Shown: one piece after another, positions 54,139 to 64,000 of the stretch
Position numbering within the stretch: the stretch's first letter is position 1
How the letters are laid out: every line of letters starts with the position of its first letter
From: Mesotaenium endlicherianum
Lineage: Eukaryota > Streptophyta > Zygnematophyceae > Zygnematales > Mesotaeniaceae
Assembly: GCA_009602735.1 (NCBI GenBank)
Contig: WELA01001243.1
Span: forward strand, 162,047-226,046
Reading direction: 5' to 3'
Length of the DNA: 64,000 nucleotides
Made by a program: the position numbers and the translations under genes
The notes under the pieces: generated by a model
What the model saw: the letters and a program-made list of their open reading frames with translations, nothing else
What the model was told of the DNA's origin: nothing
Databases searched by the model: none

Positions 54139-54165
54139 GAGCGGAGAAATACCATTTCTCCGCTC
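54139..54165. repeat. Perfect 12-bp inverted repeat
   Basis: GAGCGGAGAAAT, 3-nt spacer, ATTTCTCCGCTC. A GCGGAGACGT word recurs 65 bp downstream. Role unknown. Confidence 0.75.
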
Positions 54166-56044
54166 GGGCCTGTTTTGCTGTGTTTTTTTGCCTTCAATGG
54201 ACCCCCCCGCTTGCTTCTTGAAAGCGGAGACGTTACAATGCATCTACGGCATTAAAGGGCTAACTAGAGCATACTATTCAAAAATTACATGCATCTACGA
54301 CATTGCAGGGCCAATCACAGCACACTTTGAAATGCAATCAAAAAAAAGCTGTAACCAATCAGAAGACACCAGTTTGAGCGCTAACTTTAAGAGTCAAGCC
54401 GTCTGCCAAGAGTTTCTGACAGCGAAAACCCATTGACTTCCAACAACAAAAAATGTCGTTGTCACTTATCGGCGATCTGACACATAGAATCCGAATTTGA
54501 CTTCATTTGATTAGCGGCTCCGACCGCGTCATGATGCAGCCACGATAAAGCGGCGAACTTTTTGACACGTGGACAAAAGAGAACATAGCATGTTTGGACA
54601 AAAACGTATCATGGCGACATGCCAAGTTTTACCAGCAAGAGGCCAAAACCTCGAGGCCTTAACCCCCACAGAGGTTGAATTCTTCGTCAGGCTTAAACCC
54701 CAGAGGGTCTAGCCATGAGAGGCAAAGCCCTTAGCTTAGTAGTCGCTTGGAGGCGCTGCAGATAGAAAGTTATAAAATTTTGGTAGCGCCCGTGCGATAG
54801 TCGTTGTGGAAAAGAGCTTGCTACGACACTTCTTTATGCTTTAATGAGCGCAATACGATTGGCCAAACTAGGCACACGACCCTGTGAGGGCCACCCCCGC
54901 CACCCAGATTGAGCCAAGGAACCTCGACGGCTAAGGAAACAACCTCGCCACCCTTTTACAACATTCGTGGCCCATGTAGCCCGCTGACAATTGGGTGGGA
55001 AACGAGGAGCTCCGTGGGCATCCGGACTTATCCGGTCGAGCCTGTCAGTGCCATACCCGCCGCCTGTCCAGGACCCACGTGACCTGTCAGGGCCGCAGCG
55101 GGCTCCTTCCAGCCCGGACCAATCACACAAAAGCAAGAGCAGGCCAACCTTTGCAACCGGCGACTTTGGCCCACTTTGGCCCGTCGCCCGTCGCCTTTTT
55201 AACGATTGTTGACAGAGGAACCGGCAACCACCGGCAACGGGGTGCAGGCGTGTCAGGCCACCCCCGCCACCCGGCTACTTTTGCAAATGAACTTCACTTG
55301 ACTTCGTTTTTGCAAATTTGTTTTGGACTTTTGTTACAAACTCGTCCTTGAGAACGTTATTGGCACACTCAAACTTAACGTCGGCCAATCAGAAGATAGT
55401 ATCCGTGACCATTTCAAGCAATAGTTACGCTTCTCATACTTAGCCGAAATTGCATGGTAGACATTGCACGCGACGATGAACATTTCTACGCTTCAAAGAT
55501 GGAGATCAGACGGTGATCGTTCCCATGCACTTTCTTCGGCATTTAGCGTAGAAAATCCCAGTAAACACCATCTTCGCCTGCCATGGAGGGGTCATGTTCT
55601 CCACTTTGCATGGCTTAGCGTTGAAAAAATCCAAACGGAGATGGTCGGGGATCGACACCCGGGGCGTTCTTTGCCGTTTCGGTCCAAATCGGTCTTAGAG
55701 TGTATACTTGTATAAGGTAGGAGCAATCCGGGAGACGGCAGCCACAGTAGGTCATTGCAACTACTGCAAGTGCTGTTAAGACTTGCAGCTGCTGCAAGAG
55801 CTGTTAAACCGTTCAATGGGGTCCACGTCCACGCCGCTGTAGCTGCCACAACCGCTGCAATTTCTTCAACCGCATTTGTTGCTTCCGGATTGACAGACGC
55901 TGGCATTACTCCCACAACCGGCAGCTGCTGCAAGTCATCTTGGAAGAACAGTGGCGGAGCAAGACGCGGAGTCCAGCACAGCAGGTCCGATAATGTCGAG
56001 CTACTTCCACGCGTAGTGGATCTCTACTTTCTGCCCTTGTGTAG
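54166..56044. other. Spacer without a supported gene
   Basis: Contains an imperfect tandem duplication of about 50 bp (CATCTACGGCATT / CATCTACGACATT, 54239-54345). Short GC-rich frames at 54990-55350 and 55600-55930 lack motifs. Confidence 0.4.
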
Positions 56045-57237
56045 TGAAATAAATCGACTTACCAATATGAGAGGGGGATGCTGGCTGACCTCTGGCTGCC
56101 TTCTTGGCAGCCCTTCTGTCAGCTCTGTCTGATTGAGTCTCACCTCCTGGAATGGGACTCCTCCTAATAAAACTCCCCAGCCACTGGAGATCTGGGTCTC
56201 TTGGTGGGCTAGTATCCCCAAGCTGCTGCAGGGCTGCATGTGCAAAGGCCCTTCCAGTGGGGGATGTAGCGGGGGTTTGTGCCTCAACAGGACTAGACTC
56301 CTCTCCGGCGCCTTCCTCTTCTTTGTCCTCCTGTTCCTCTGAGACTTCTGGAGTCTCTTTGGTCATCTCCTCCACCCGTTCCCGAGAAAAAGAGTATCCC
56401 ACTGACCTCCCCCTTTTGGGTGCAAGTGGGGGTTGGTGGGTCCTGACCGCATACAGGTCTTTCTCCCCTTGCTTACTAGCCCATTTGGCATAAGCATGCT
56501 TCCCCTTAAAACAAGAATCTCTAGCCCTGGTCCTATCCTCCTGTGTCTCCTGACTCATGCAGTCCCTGACTCCATCCAGTTGTGGATCCCATGCTGCAAT
56601 GTGAGGTGGCAACACTATCTTACCCTGCAAATCTGCCAGGAAATCGTCTTCCTCAGCTCTGTCACTATGCTAGTCCTTCATGGTGATGGTCATCCAGCGC
56701 CAATCAGTGGGCTGTAGAACAAAAGCAGGATCCGTCCTCTTCAAAGTACAGGGGTACCAGTGACCTGAGAAATCCAGCTGGCTGGACTCCCTTGCCAGAA
56801 CTCCCAGCTTCTTCTCTCCACCTCGTTATACATGGCCTTGAACCAATTGTGGGAAGTGGCATCCTTGAAGATGTCTGTATGCATAGAGATCAACCTGATG
56901 ACCCTGTTTGTGTCCCAAATCCCAGGTATTGGCACCGTTTCAGATTCACCTATCTGGGCCAATGCTTTGGCCTCCCGGATCGTATACACCACCATCCTGG
57001 CATAGTCATGGTACAGTAGAAGCCCCGTGCTGACTTCTATGTACTTGTCAAAACCTTGGGCTATCTCCCCTTCCCGCTGCAGTATGTCCCTCTGTGATTC
57101 ACTTCGGTTCCTCTGGGCGTACTTGAAGGCCTCCTCCAAAAGATCAAAGCCCTTTCCCATCACCGTGTAGCGGTAGCTTTTGATTCTCCTATGTTCCTCC
57201 TCTGCCTGCTGCTTCTGTCTCTCCTCAGCAAACCTTT
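56045..57237 (-). pseudogene. Family A fragment: ORF3 joined to a 22-bp LTR end
   Basis: Minus-strand ORF3 of the same subtype as 34978-36642. It runs from the coiled coil (cut at 57237 by the family C LTR) through GKGFDLLEEAFKYAQRNRSE, FDKYIEVSTGLLLYHDYARM and IPGIWDTNRVIRLI, with a frameshift near 56790. It continues LPPHIAAWDPQLDGVRD and QSDRADRRAAKKAARGQ to about 56067. There it joins TGAAATAAATCGACTTACCA, the last bases of a family A LTR in reverse. The ORF3 tail, the PPT and most of the LTR have been deleted. Confidence 0.82.
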
Positions 57238-58157
57238 TGTAACGTTTTTTCTTTTCAAGAGTATCTTTCCCCGGTATTCAAGGAATATTTAATTGAAGTG
57301 GAAAGAAAATCTATATACTTGTGCGAATTGACGAATACTTGAAATAGCGAAAATGAAAACTAATGTAGAATGTGTGCTTGTGAGAGTTGCACTCACAATG
57401 ACTCTTGCGAGTATTTATACTTGCAAATCGTGAGGCACTGGAGTGCTTCGAGTCACCACCTAGGATACTGGTTCATGTTCAACGAAAACGGTCAAAGGGG
57501 TACGACCCATTCGGCCGAATGCTCGAAACGCACCGTTTGGAAATTTGCAGACTTTTCGACGGTTTCCAGAAAACCGTTTCACGCCAAACGGGCGTTTTCG
57601 CGTTCGCGCGACTGTTGAAAAGTCGCGACTGTTCGTGGAGTCGCGTACACATGCGTTCGTCATGAATCGGGAGTTATAAATAATTACTTCTCCAATTGAT
57701 TAGGTGTGAACGTTTCAAACGACGAGTCGCGGGTTCGAATCCGCTCGGATGCAAAGTCGCTTTGCATATTATGTGTCGTTTGACTTTTACGACTGTTTCT
57801 TCGTATTAACGACTGGTCGTAAATGCGAAATCTATGACTGTGCATTATCCGAAACAATGACAATCATACCAACTTAACCAATCCGAGATTTATTAAGTTA
57901 TCATCTCATACTCAATCAAAGTAACTTTATGAATAATTATGTTGTAATTTTGCGAAGTGGTTGAGTTACGTTACGACGCTTTTTGCAATAGTATCTCGGT
58001 CGTTTCGCCAATCGACCAGGAATTAATCGGCACACGCGTGTGGCAAATAATAGAATATGATGCAATCATTTATCAAATAGTATGATAAATAGTAAAACGT
58101 ACTCTAGGTAATTGGGAAAACGTCCCAAGTACGCCTAAAATAGCTTGGATCATTACA
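57238..58157 (-). repeat. Family C 3' LTR
   Basis: 920 bp, on minus TGTAATGATCC to AACGTTACA, preceded by the purine tract AAGTGGGGAGGAG (58158-58170). It sits in the coiled-coil part of a family A ORF3. Contains a tRNA T-arm-like GCGGGTTCGAATCCGC (plus, near 57728-57744). Confidence 0.8.
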
Positions 58158-61100
58158 CTCCTCCCCACTTAAAAGAACTTAACGTCCTCGTTAAGCGTAC
58201 GTCTTTTATGTCTGAAAGTGTCAATACTAGCATTGACTAGCGGAAAACATTGGTGAGCGATTGGACTATGCATCATCACAGTGACGGAAAAGAGCGGTTA
58301 TTTGGCCGCGTCTCTTTTGCGTTTGTTCCATGGTTTACGAAGAGTGCTTGGTAGCACACCTGCCTTGGCACAGAGCTCTTGAGCTTGAGCCCATCGTAAC
58401 CAATACCTTTGAATCAAGTCCTTACAACTTAGGAGGATCTCATTCTGAGGTTTATACGAATTCCAACTAGAATCGTAATCTGGCCATTTAATCAAAAGCT
58501 CCACTCTAAGAGGCTTATGACGGGTATAACAATGTCCTAAGACTTCCTCTACATCCCAGGCCTTATCATCATCGTCAAGTTCCAATTCTGGTGCTTGTGG
58601 CTGATAGCGGCCATCAGACCTAAACGGTTTTAGTAAATTGACATGAAACACAGGATGCGTTCGCCCCATGGATTTAGGCAAATTCAGTCAGTGTGCAACA
58701 GGTCCAATCTTTGCAATAATGGTAAAAGGGCCAACCCAACGAGGCAGAAGCTTGCGCTTTCCTGGGTGCTTGAGTTGTAGGTTTTTAGTTTGCAAAAGTA
58801 CTTTATTGCCAACTTGAAACTTAACTCAGTCCTGTGCGTGTCAGCAAACATTTTCTGTCGGTCTCGAGCAGTGGCCAAGGCCAACTTCGCGATTTTGTGC
58901 ACCTCTTGAAGAGAATGGACAAATAGGCGTGCACTTGGTACTCTCATGGTTGACATCCCCGTCTGACCTTGAACGACGTGTGTCAGGGGAGTGTGCGGAT
59001 GTCGCCCATAGTTAAGGAAAAATGGAGTTTTCTTAACACTATCCTGATAAGCATTATTAACTGCGAACTCTGCAACTGAACGAAGGGTGTCCTAGTTGTC
59101 TTGGCGAGGATTCACATAATGCCTAAGAAATTGTTGCAGAACGCGGTTCAAGCGCTCTGTCTAACCATCGGTCTGAGGAAAGAAGCTAGTTGACATCTTA
59201 AGGTTCGTGCCGAAATGCAAGCAAACTTCCTGCCCGAAGTGGCTCGTAAATCTACTGTCACGATCATTTATGATCTCTTTTGGCCTGCCATGCAACTTGA
59301 ACACATGATCGACGAAGAGGCGCGCGGTCTCGACGGCATCAAGTGATGGTTTAGTGCCACAAAGTGTACCATCTTAGTGAAACAATCCACGACCGTTAAC
59401 ACCCCATTGTGTCCTCTATCGGTGGTAGGCAATTCCACGACAAAGTCGAGGCTCATGCTTTCCCAAGGAGCACATGCAAATTCCAATGGTTGCAACTTCC
59501 CAGCTGGCAACGTATTGCTCGGCTTATTCCTCTGACATGTTGCGAAGTTGACGATGTACTCGGCAACATCAACCTTTCAGGGACGGCCAAAAGTAACCTC
59601 GGCGCAAAGCGTGTGTGGTTTTGGTAATTCCATGGTGACTTGAGTAAGGAGAGTCATGCGCTTCTCGTAGTAGCACATGTCTTACTTGGCCTTTTGGGAC
59701 AGCAATGCGCCCATTGTGCCACAAACCGTCCTCAAACGAATAGATTGAGTGTTCTTTCCTTTTATCCAAATTGTCCATTGTCACGGCTACACCGCTCAAG
59801 TCAGCATCCTCGAGATGTAGGAAAAACGGATCTTTGAGATAGCCCTCATGAAATAGTTGATGCAGGTCAAGTACTTCAAAGGTTTGCATGCTACCCAAAT
59901 CGGGTTGGCTCGCGTCACCAGGCCGTGCAACGCCAGTCGTCTGGGGGGGTACAGCAGAATCAAGGGTGGCCGCCCTTGAAACCTGACCGTTTCGTCCTTG
60001 CAAACTAGCAACAGTTCCCAACAGTAAGTGGTGAAGGGGAATTCGACTTAGAGGGTCCGCAACATTATTGCGACGACGGCGATACGCCCAGTTAAAGTGG
60101 AACCGTTGCAAGAACTCAGACCATCTCGTCTGGCGCCTCGATAGTGTTGGCTGTGTTTGAAAGAAGGTTTTTGGGCAGTGATCCGTAACCACTGTCAAAC
60201 CCTTGCAGCCTTCCAAATAACATTGCCAAGTCTTCAAAGCGTATATGACTGCCCAGAGCTCCTGCTCTGTCGTGGAGTAAATTTGTTCGGCAAGTGTCAG
60301 CTTTCGACTCTAAAACTGATAGGCTTGCCTGCTTGCAGCAGAACAGCCCCTACTCCAACACCAGACGCATCGGCGATTACCTCGTAAAGGCAAGTCGGGA
60401 TCGGCTAATAAAAGAAGTGGCGAATTAGTGAGTGCATACTTAATGCGCTCCAACGCATGTTGCGTGTTCTCATCCCAAATGAACGGCTTATCTTTCCTTG
60501 TCAGAGCAGTGAGTGGCGCGGCCATCACTGAATAACCTTGCATAAACTTACGAAAGTAGTTAGCAAACCCAAGGAATGAACGTACAGTACGTACATCTTT
60601 TGCGACAGGCCAGTCAGCGACGCACGCAGTCTTGGCAGGGTCAGGGCGCACCTCTTTCGAACCCACTATATGTCCGAGGTACAAAAGTTCATCCTTCAGG
60701 AAGGAACATTTCTCGAGCTTAGTATACAGCTGTTGCTCACAAAGGATTTGCAACACCAATTCAAGGTGCTTGTAATGCTCGTCCTTGTTCTTTGAATAGA
60801 CAAGGATATCGTCGAGGTAAACCTGGACAAATTTCCCCAAGTAAGGTCGAAACAAATCGTTCATCGTGCTTTGGAATGTCGCGGGTGCATTGGTAAGTCC
60901 AAAACTTAGAACTTTGTATTGGAAATGCCCAATAGGCGTCCGAAAGGCTGTCTTGGGTACATCCTCTGGTGTGATTTGTATCTGATGATAGCCTTGGGCT
61001 AAATCAAGCGAGGAGAACACGCATGCCTCCTTCAGCGAATCAAACAAGTCATCAATGCGAGGTAACGAATAGCGGTTCTTGACCGTTATGTTGTTCAAAG

Positions 61101-61640
61101 CACGATAATCAATGCACATCCTGAGCGTCCCATCTTCTTTTTGAACAAAGAGGATGGGGGCCCCAAATGGAGAAGAGCTCGGCTCAATCCATCCTGATTC
61201 AAGCAAATCGCTAATTTGGTCCTTCATTTCGTTCATCTCCAACGAACTGAGGCGATAAATCGGTCTCCAAGTCAGTTGAGAATTGGGAATGAGAGGAATC
61301 GTATGTCCAATACCTTATCAGGCGGAAGCCCGGCTAGTATTTCACTTGGAGACACTGATTTGTACTTTTGCAAAAGAGCAAAAAGTTCAACTGTAAGTGT
61401 CTCTTCATGACCAATCACGTCTAACACGGGCTCTTCCGTAAAGAGCTTAGTGGAAGTGACTGGGGAATCAGGTCGCAGTAATCCAAAGAAAACATTTTGA
61501 CCTCGTTTTGCCAAACGTCTAGCTTGCTTGTGGACAAGAGAGGAGTCTTCGAAGGACTTTCAATGGCCCTATCGGGCGTAAGAGACTGGAGAGTAATCGT
61601 CCTTGTCCCATTGCTTAAGTGTTCCCCGGTAATCAGAATA
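58158..61640 (-). pseudogene. Family C Gypsy pol, 5'-truncated
   Basis: Minus order: protease end (about 61640-61270, KVLDIRFLSFPILN), RT 61242-60400 with [63 protein letters not shown] and active site VYLDDILVYS. RNase H follows (frameshift near 60330; VTDHCPKTFFQTQPTLSRRQ), then integrase HHCC (REAHDSPYSSHHGITK) and core (MSLDFVVELPTTDRGH, frameshift near 59340), and a degenerate chromodomain near 58610-58430 (WDVEEVLGHCYTR, LLIKWPDYDSSWNSY). Gag and the 5' LTR are missing; similarity ends near 61640. It is clearly distinct from families A and B (YLDD, not FLDD). Confidence 0.85.
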
Positions 61641-62331
61641 TGTGGAGTTATTAAAATATTTATTACTTAAAATAAATAAATAAATCACATGTATTTGTGT
61701 ATTCATGTCATACACTAGTGTGTAGAATATGCAAACTTAATACCTTGCATAGAGGTCTGTAAGACATCCTATGTACATTTGAGTTTCAAAACTCTTGTTG
61801 GGCCACCCCAAAAAGATGGTCCACATGAGACCCGGACCTGCCAAGTGCTACAACTGGTAGAGTATTTTTGTTTTGAGTTCAAAATTTTGTACACATACTC
61901 ATCATGTATACAAGCACCTCTAGCTAAAATCACAATATGTGGATGAAGTGTGGAGAAAGTGGTGACTGCTCAAACTTAGCACTTTTGTCGATGTTTTTTT
62001 TTACAAAATGTTTTTCACATTTCTGGTCAAAGAAAAATCCACTTTTAAAAATAAGGCAAGGCCATGAAGAGGGAGATATAACCTTCCAGAAAATACAAGC
62101 CTCTTTTTCATAGGCCTATTGATGTACTCTAAACAATTCAAAGTGTATGAGTAGTTGTTGGACCAAAAAACGTACATTTCATTGGGCCACCTAGTGTTAA
62201 TCTTTCGGTTGGCATGCACGCTTTTGTGGCTTTTTGCCCACGTCTTAAGTTGTGTCAATCTTGATGTGGCAACTCCATTGAAGGGTTACTGTCGAGCTGG
62301 CCTGTTTACTCAGCGTGGCGTGACTCGTCCA

Positions 62332-62399
62332 TCGCTAAGCTAGCTGCTGGGTCAGCTCTCTCTGAGTCGGCGGTCGCTAAGCTAGCTGCTGGGTCAGCT
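62332..62399 (+). repeat. Direct repeat, 26-bp unit at 42-bp step
   Basis: TCGCTAAGCTAGCTGCTGGG plus TCAGCT occurs at 62332 and again at 62374. The unit holds AAGCTAGCT, a near-palindrome. Confidence 0.7.
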
Positions 62400-62479
62400 T
62401 CCTTGACTTGGCAGGTGCCGACATGCACCATTTGCGGGGCCTAGTGGGGTTAACCTTGCAGGTGACATAGATGTCAAAT

Positions 62480-62700
62480 GCCCACCCATCACTGAGACTT
62501 TTGACCTGTCTTGGTCACGCTTGCGCGTGTCAGGACTTTGACTGTCATCGCTGACTTTGCACATATCAGAAACCTTAGTTGGTGAGTCAATGCTGAATTT
62601 CTGTAGCTGAACCAGCCGTGACTTGGGCCACGCATGCTGCGCCGTCCATCACGTAACGGTCGCGATATGACACAAAGTTCACATGTTCTTGTACGTTCAT
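62480..62700 (+). repeat. Diverged repeat E, copy 2
   Basis: Word-level similarity to 21500-21700 in the same order: GACTTTGAC, ATCGCTGACTTTG, GGTGAGTCAATGCTGA, GCGCCGTCCATCAC, GTCGCGATATGACAC. Class unknown. Confidence 0.35.
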
Positions 62701-63589
62701 ATTGGCTGGTATTCTTTTCGGCGCATGTGCATGACGAAGCTAGTTAACAGCGCCACTGTGGGTCGTTTTTCCTCAAGGGACGCTGAAAGCTACAAAACAA
62801 GTTGCCGCTTAATGCGCCGTGTCTAAGAAAAAAAGGCCAGTGTAAGCGCGCACAGAGTTGTACGAACGAGCAATGCTTCGGTAACAGTGTCAAACAAAAA
62901 AAGTGACCAAGATCGGCCGCGATTTTAATTATAAAAACTGTTCTCCGAACATATTGTCAATCACACCCTGAGAATGGGCAATGGGTGGTATGTGCCGTTT
63001 CCTACTTTTACAAAAGTATGCGAGGTATGCTGGGGCAAATCGCTCGACGAGGGCCGGCAAATAGTCGGAGAACACTGTTTTCACCTTTAAAGTAGGCCTG
63101 CAAAATGCAGGTAGGATACGGTCTGGAAGTCATCTCTTTTCCAAAAAGTAGGAGGCTCTACCTTTGCAGGCACCTCGAGGCTCAAGCTTGGTCGAACTGC
63201 ACTACTAGACGCTTGAATACATTTTTTACGACAATCATATTTTTGACACTCAGTTCCACCTCGTGCCTCGAAGTGATCGAATGCAAGTGACCCAACTTCA
63301 GCGGAGGTAGCCCAGAGTGATCTAACAACCGTGGAAATTAGCCGCAAGCTTGTTCGTGCTTGGGTGTTCTATTTTTACTCTTACACTCGTTCTTTTGAAT
63401 TCCTTTGTGATCGTATGATGTACTTCCACGGTGCACATGGCACATTATGCAGGGGTGTGCAGGGGTGAAGGCAGGGCTTTTGTCCGTGTTGATTATTGGA
63501 AGATAGTGAGTGATGGGGCCTGGTATGTGCTCTCGACAGCAAGTGTCCCCGACTTTCGGCTTGAACAGCTATAGAAGGTGCCCCTTCTC

Positions 63590-63688
63590 TTCCTTCCCTC
63601 TCCTTTCCTCTATCTTTACTCTCTGGCTCTCTCCCTCTCTCTATCCCTTTCTCTTTCCCTCTCTCCCACCCTCTCTCCCCCCCCCCCC

Positions 63689-63719
<31 letters not shown>

Positions 63720-63728
63720 TGTGTGTGC
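63590..63728 (+). repeat. CT-rich microsatellite
   Basis: Long pyrimidine tract made of CTCT units with a C run near 63678-63689 and a short GTGTGTG end. It precedes the candidate exon by about 100 bp. Confidence 0.85.
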
Positions 63729-63826
63729 AATCAGCAGGTTGTTGCAATCAGCAGCCCTGCCGAACAAGTGACCTCATGTGAAGGGGGTGGGATTGTGGGG
63801 ATTGGGGTGGGGTTGTGTGTGCGCAG

Positions 63827-64000
63827 GCTCGAGAGGCGGCAGCGCATATGCGACCGAGCGGCTGCTGCCGTCCTGGTCGCACTTGTTGCCCCATCAGGTG
63901 GGCCAGCTGTGCAGCCAGGTGCACGAGCACGTGCAGTTGCTGCTGCTGGTGCATGCGCTGAGCGCGGCGGAGGCGCACCTGCAGGACGTGGCGCGCGCCA
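63827..64000 (+). CDS. Candidate GC-rich exon, cut by window end
   Basis: After TGTGTGCGCAG (possible acceptor) one frame is open for 57 codons to the window edge and reads SRGGSAYATERLLPSWSHLL, then PHQVGQLCSQVHEHVQLLLL and VHALSAAEAHLQDVARA. The composition is protein-like (amphipathic, Leu/Gln/His-rich) and as GC-rich as the other host exons. No family is recognised with confidence. The other frames are also fairly open because of GC bias. Confidence 0.4.

Larger units (their letters stand above)
61641..63589. other. Spacer, repeats only
   Basis: AT-rich at the left edge (TAAATAAATAAATAAATC). No supported gene. Repeat E partner at about 62480-62700. Confidence 0.4.

Noticed and set aside
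57715-57750. Possible tRNA gene near GGGTTCGAATCC
   Set aside because: Only a T-arm-like word is present; stems and an A box at the right distance could not be drawn.
63381-63767. Arg/Glu-rich frame on the minus strand
   Set aside because: It is the translation of the CT microsatellite.
1-64000. CRISPR arrays, bacterial operons, rRNA
   Set aside because: None seen; spliceosomal introns and LTR elements show a eukaryotic nuclear genome.

Overview
The window looks like nuclear DNA of a green plant or, more likely, a streptophyte (charophyte) alga such as a Chara-like species. The organism is an inference. It rests on plant-type single-copy genes (a DUF212 family gene with a transit-peptide-like N terminus and spliceosomal introns, and a PPA6-like pyrophosphatase relative), on retrotransposon primer-binding sites that match the plant initiator-Met tRNA, and on a retroelement fragment carrying a cytosine-C5 methyltransferase, a type reported before from charophytes and dinoflagellates. 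About two thirds of the window is Ty3/Gypsy chromovirus sequence. Host exons are GC-rich compared with the AT-rich spacers.

Layout. 1-4931: broken plus-strand family A element with its 3' LTR. 5035-6430: minus-strand retropepsin plus C5-methyltransferase fragment. 6432-7473: family A tail and LTR. 7540-9462: truncated family B element (minus). 9463-10931: family B LTR on plus, head-to-head with the previous one and split by a solo family A LTR. 10932-11722: 5' end of a minus-strand family A element. 11723-15725: low-copy DNA with two candidate exons and dispersed repeat D. 15726-21339: complete but broken family B element (minus, TSD TGAGG). 21340-34134: the main host region, with a pyrophosphatase-like gene, a long Ser/Pro/Gly-rich ORF and the DUF212 gene. 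34140-51765: minus-strand family A element split by a nearly intact plus-strand member of the same family (39578-48423, TSD AAGCT). 51766-57237: low-copy DNA with repeat D, a miniature LTR element (TRIM, 53544-54018) and a family A fragment. 57238-61640: 5'-truncated family C element (minus). 61641-64000: spacer, a CT microsatellite and the start of a GC-rich exon.

The best-preserved system is family A. Its 8.8-kb copy has LTRs, a tRNA-iMet PBS, Gag, a textbook -1 frameshift signal (TTTAAAA, 7-nt spacer, perfect 10-bp stem) leading into PR-RT-RNaseH-INT-chromodomain Pol, and a third ORF in the env position. The third ORF encodes a coiled-coil protein with an RS-like tail and is preceded in three copies by a short intron with a conserved branch point. 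Copies of the polypurine tract sit between pol and ORF3, and a conserved hairpin precedes the terminal PPT. Family B LTRs carry a three-unit heat-shock element about 70 bp upstream of a TATAAATA box in all four copies. The most unusual coding content is the protease-methyltransferase fragment at 5.0-6.4 kb and the pyrophosphatase-like protein that has lost its metal-binding aspartates.
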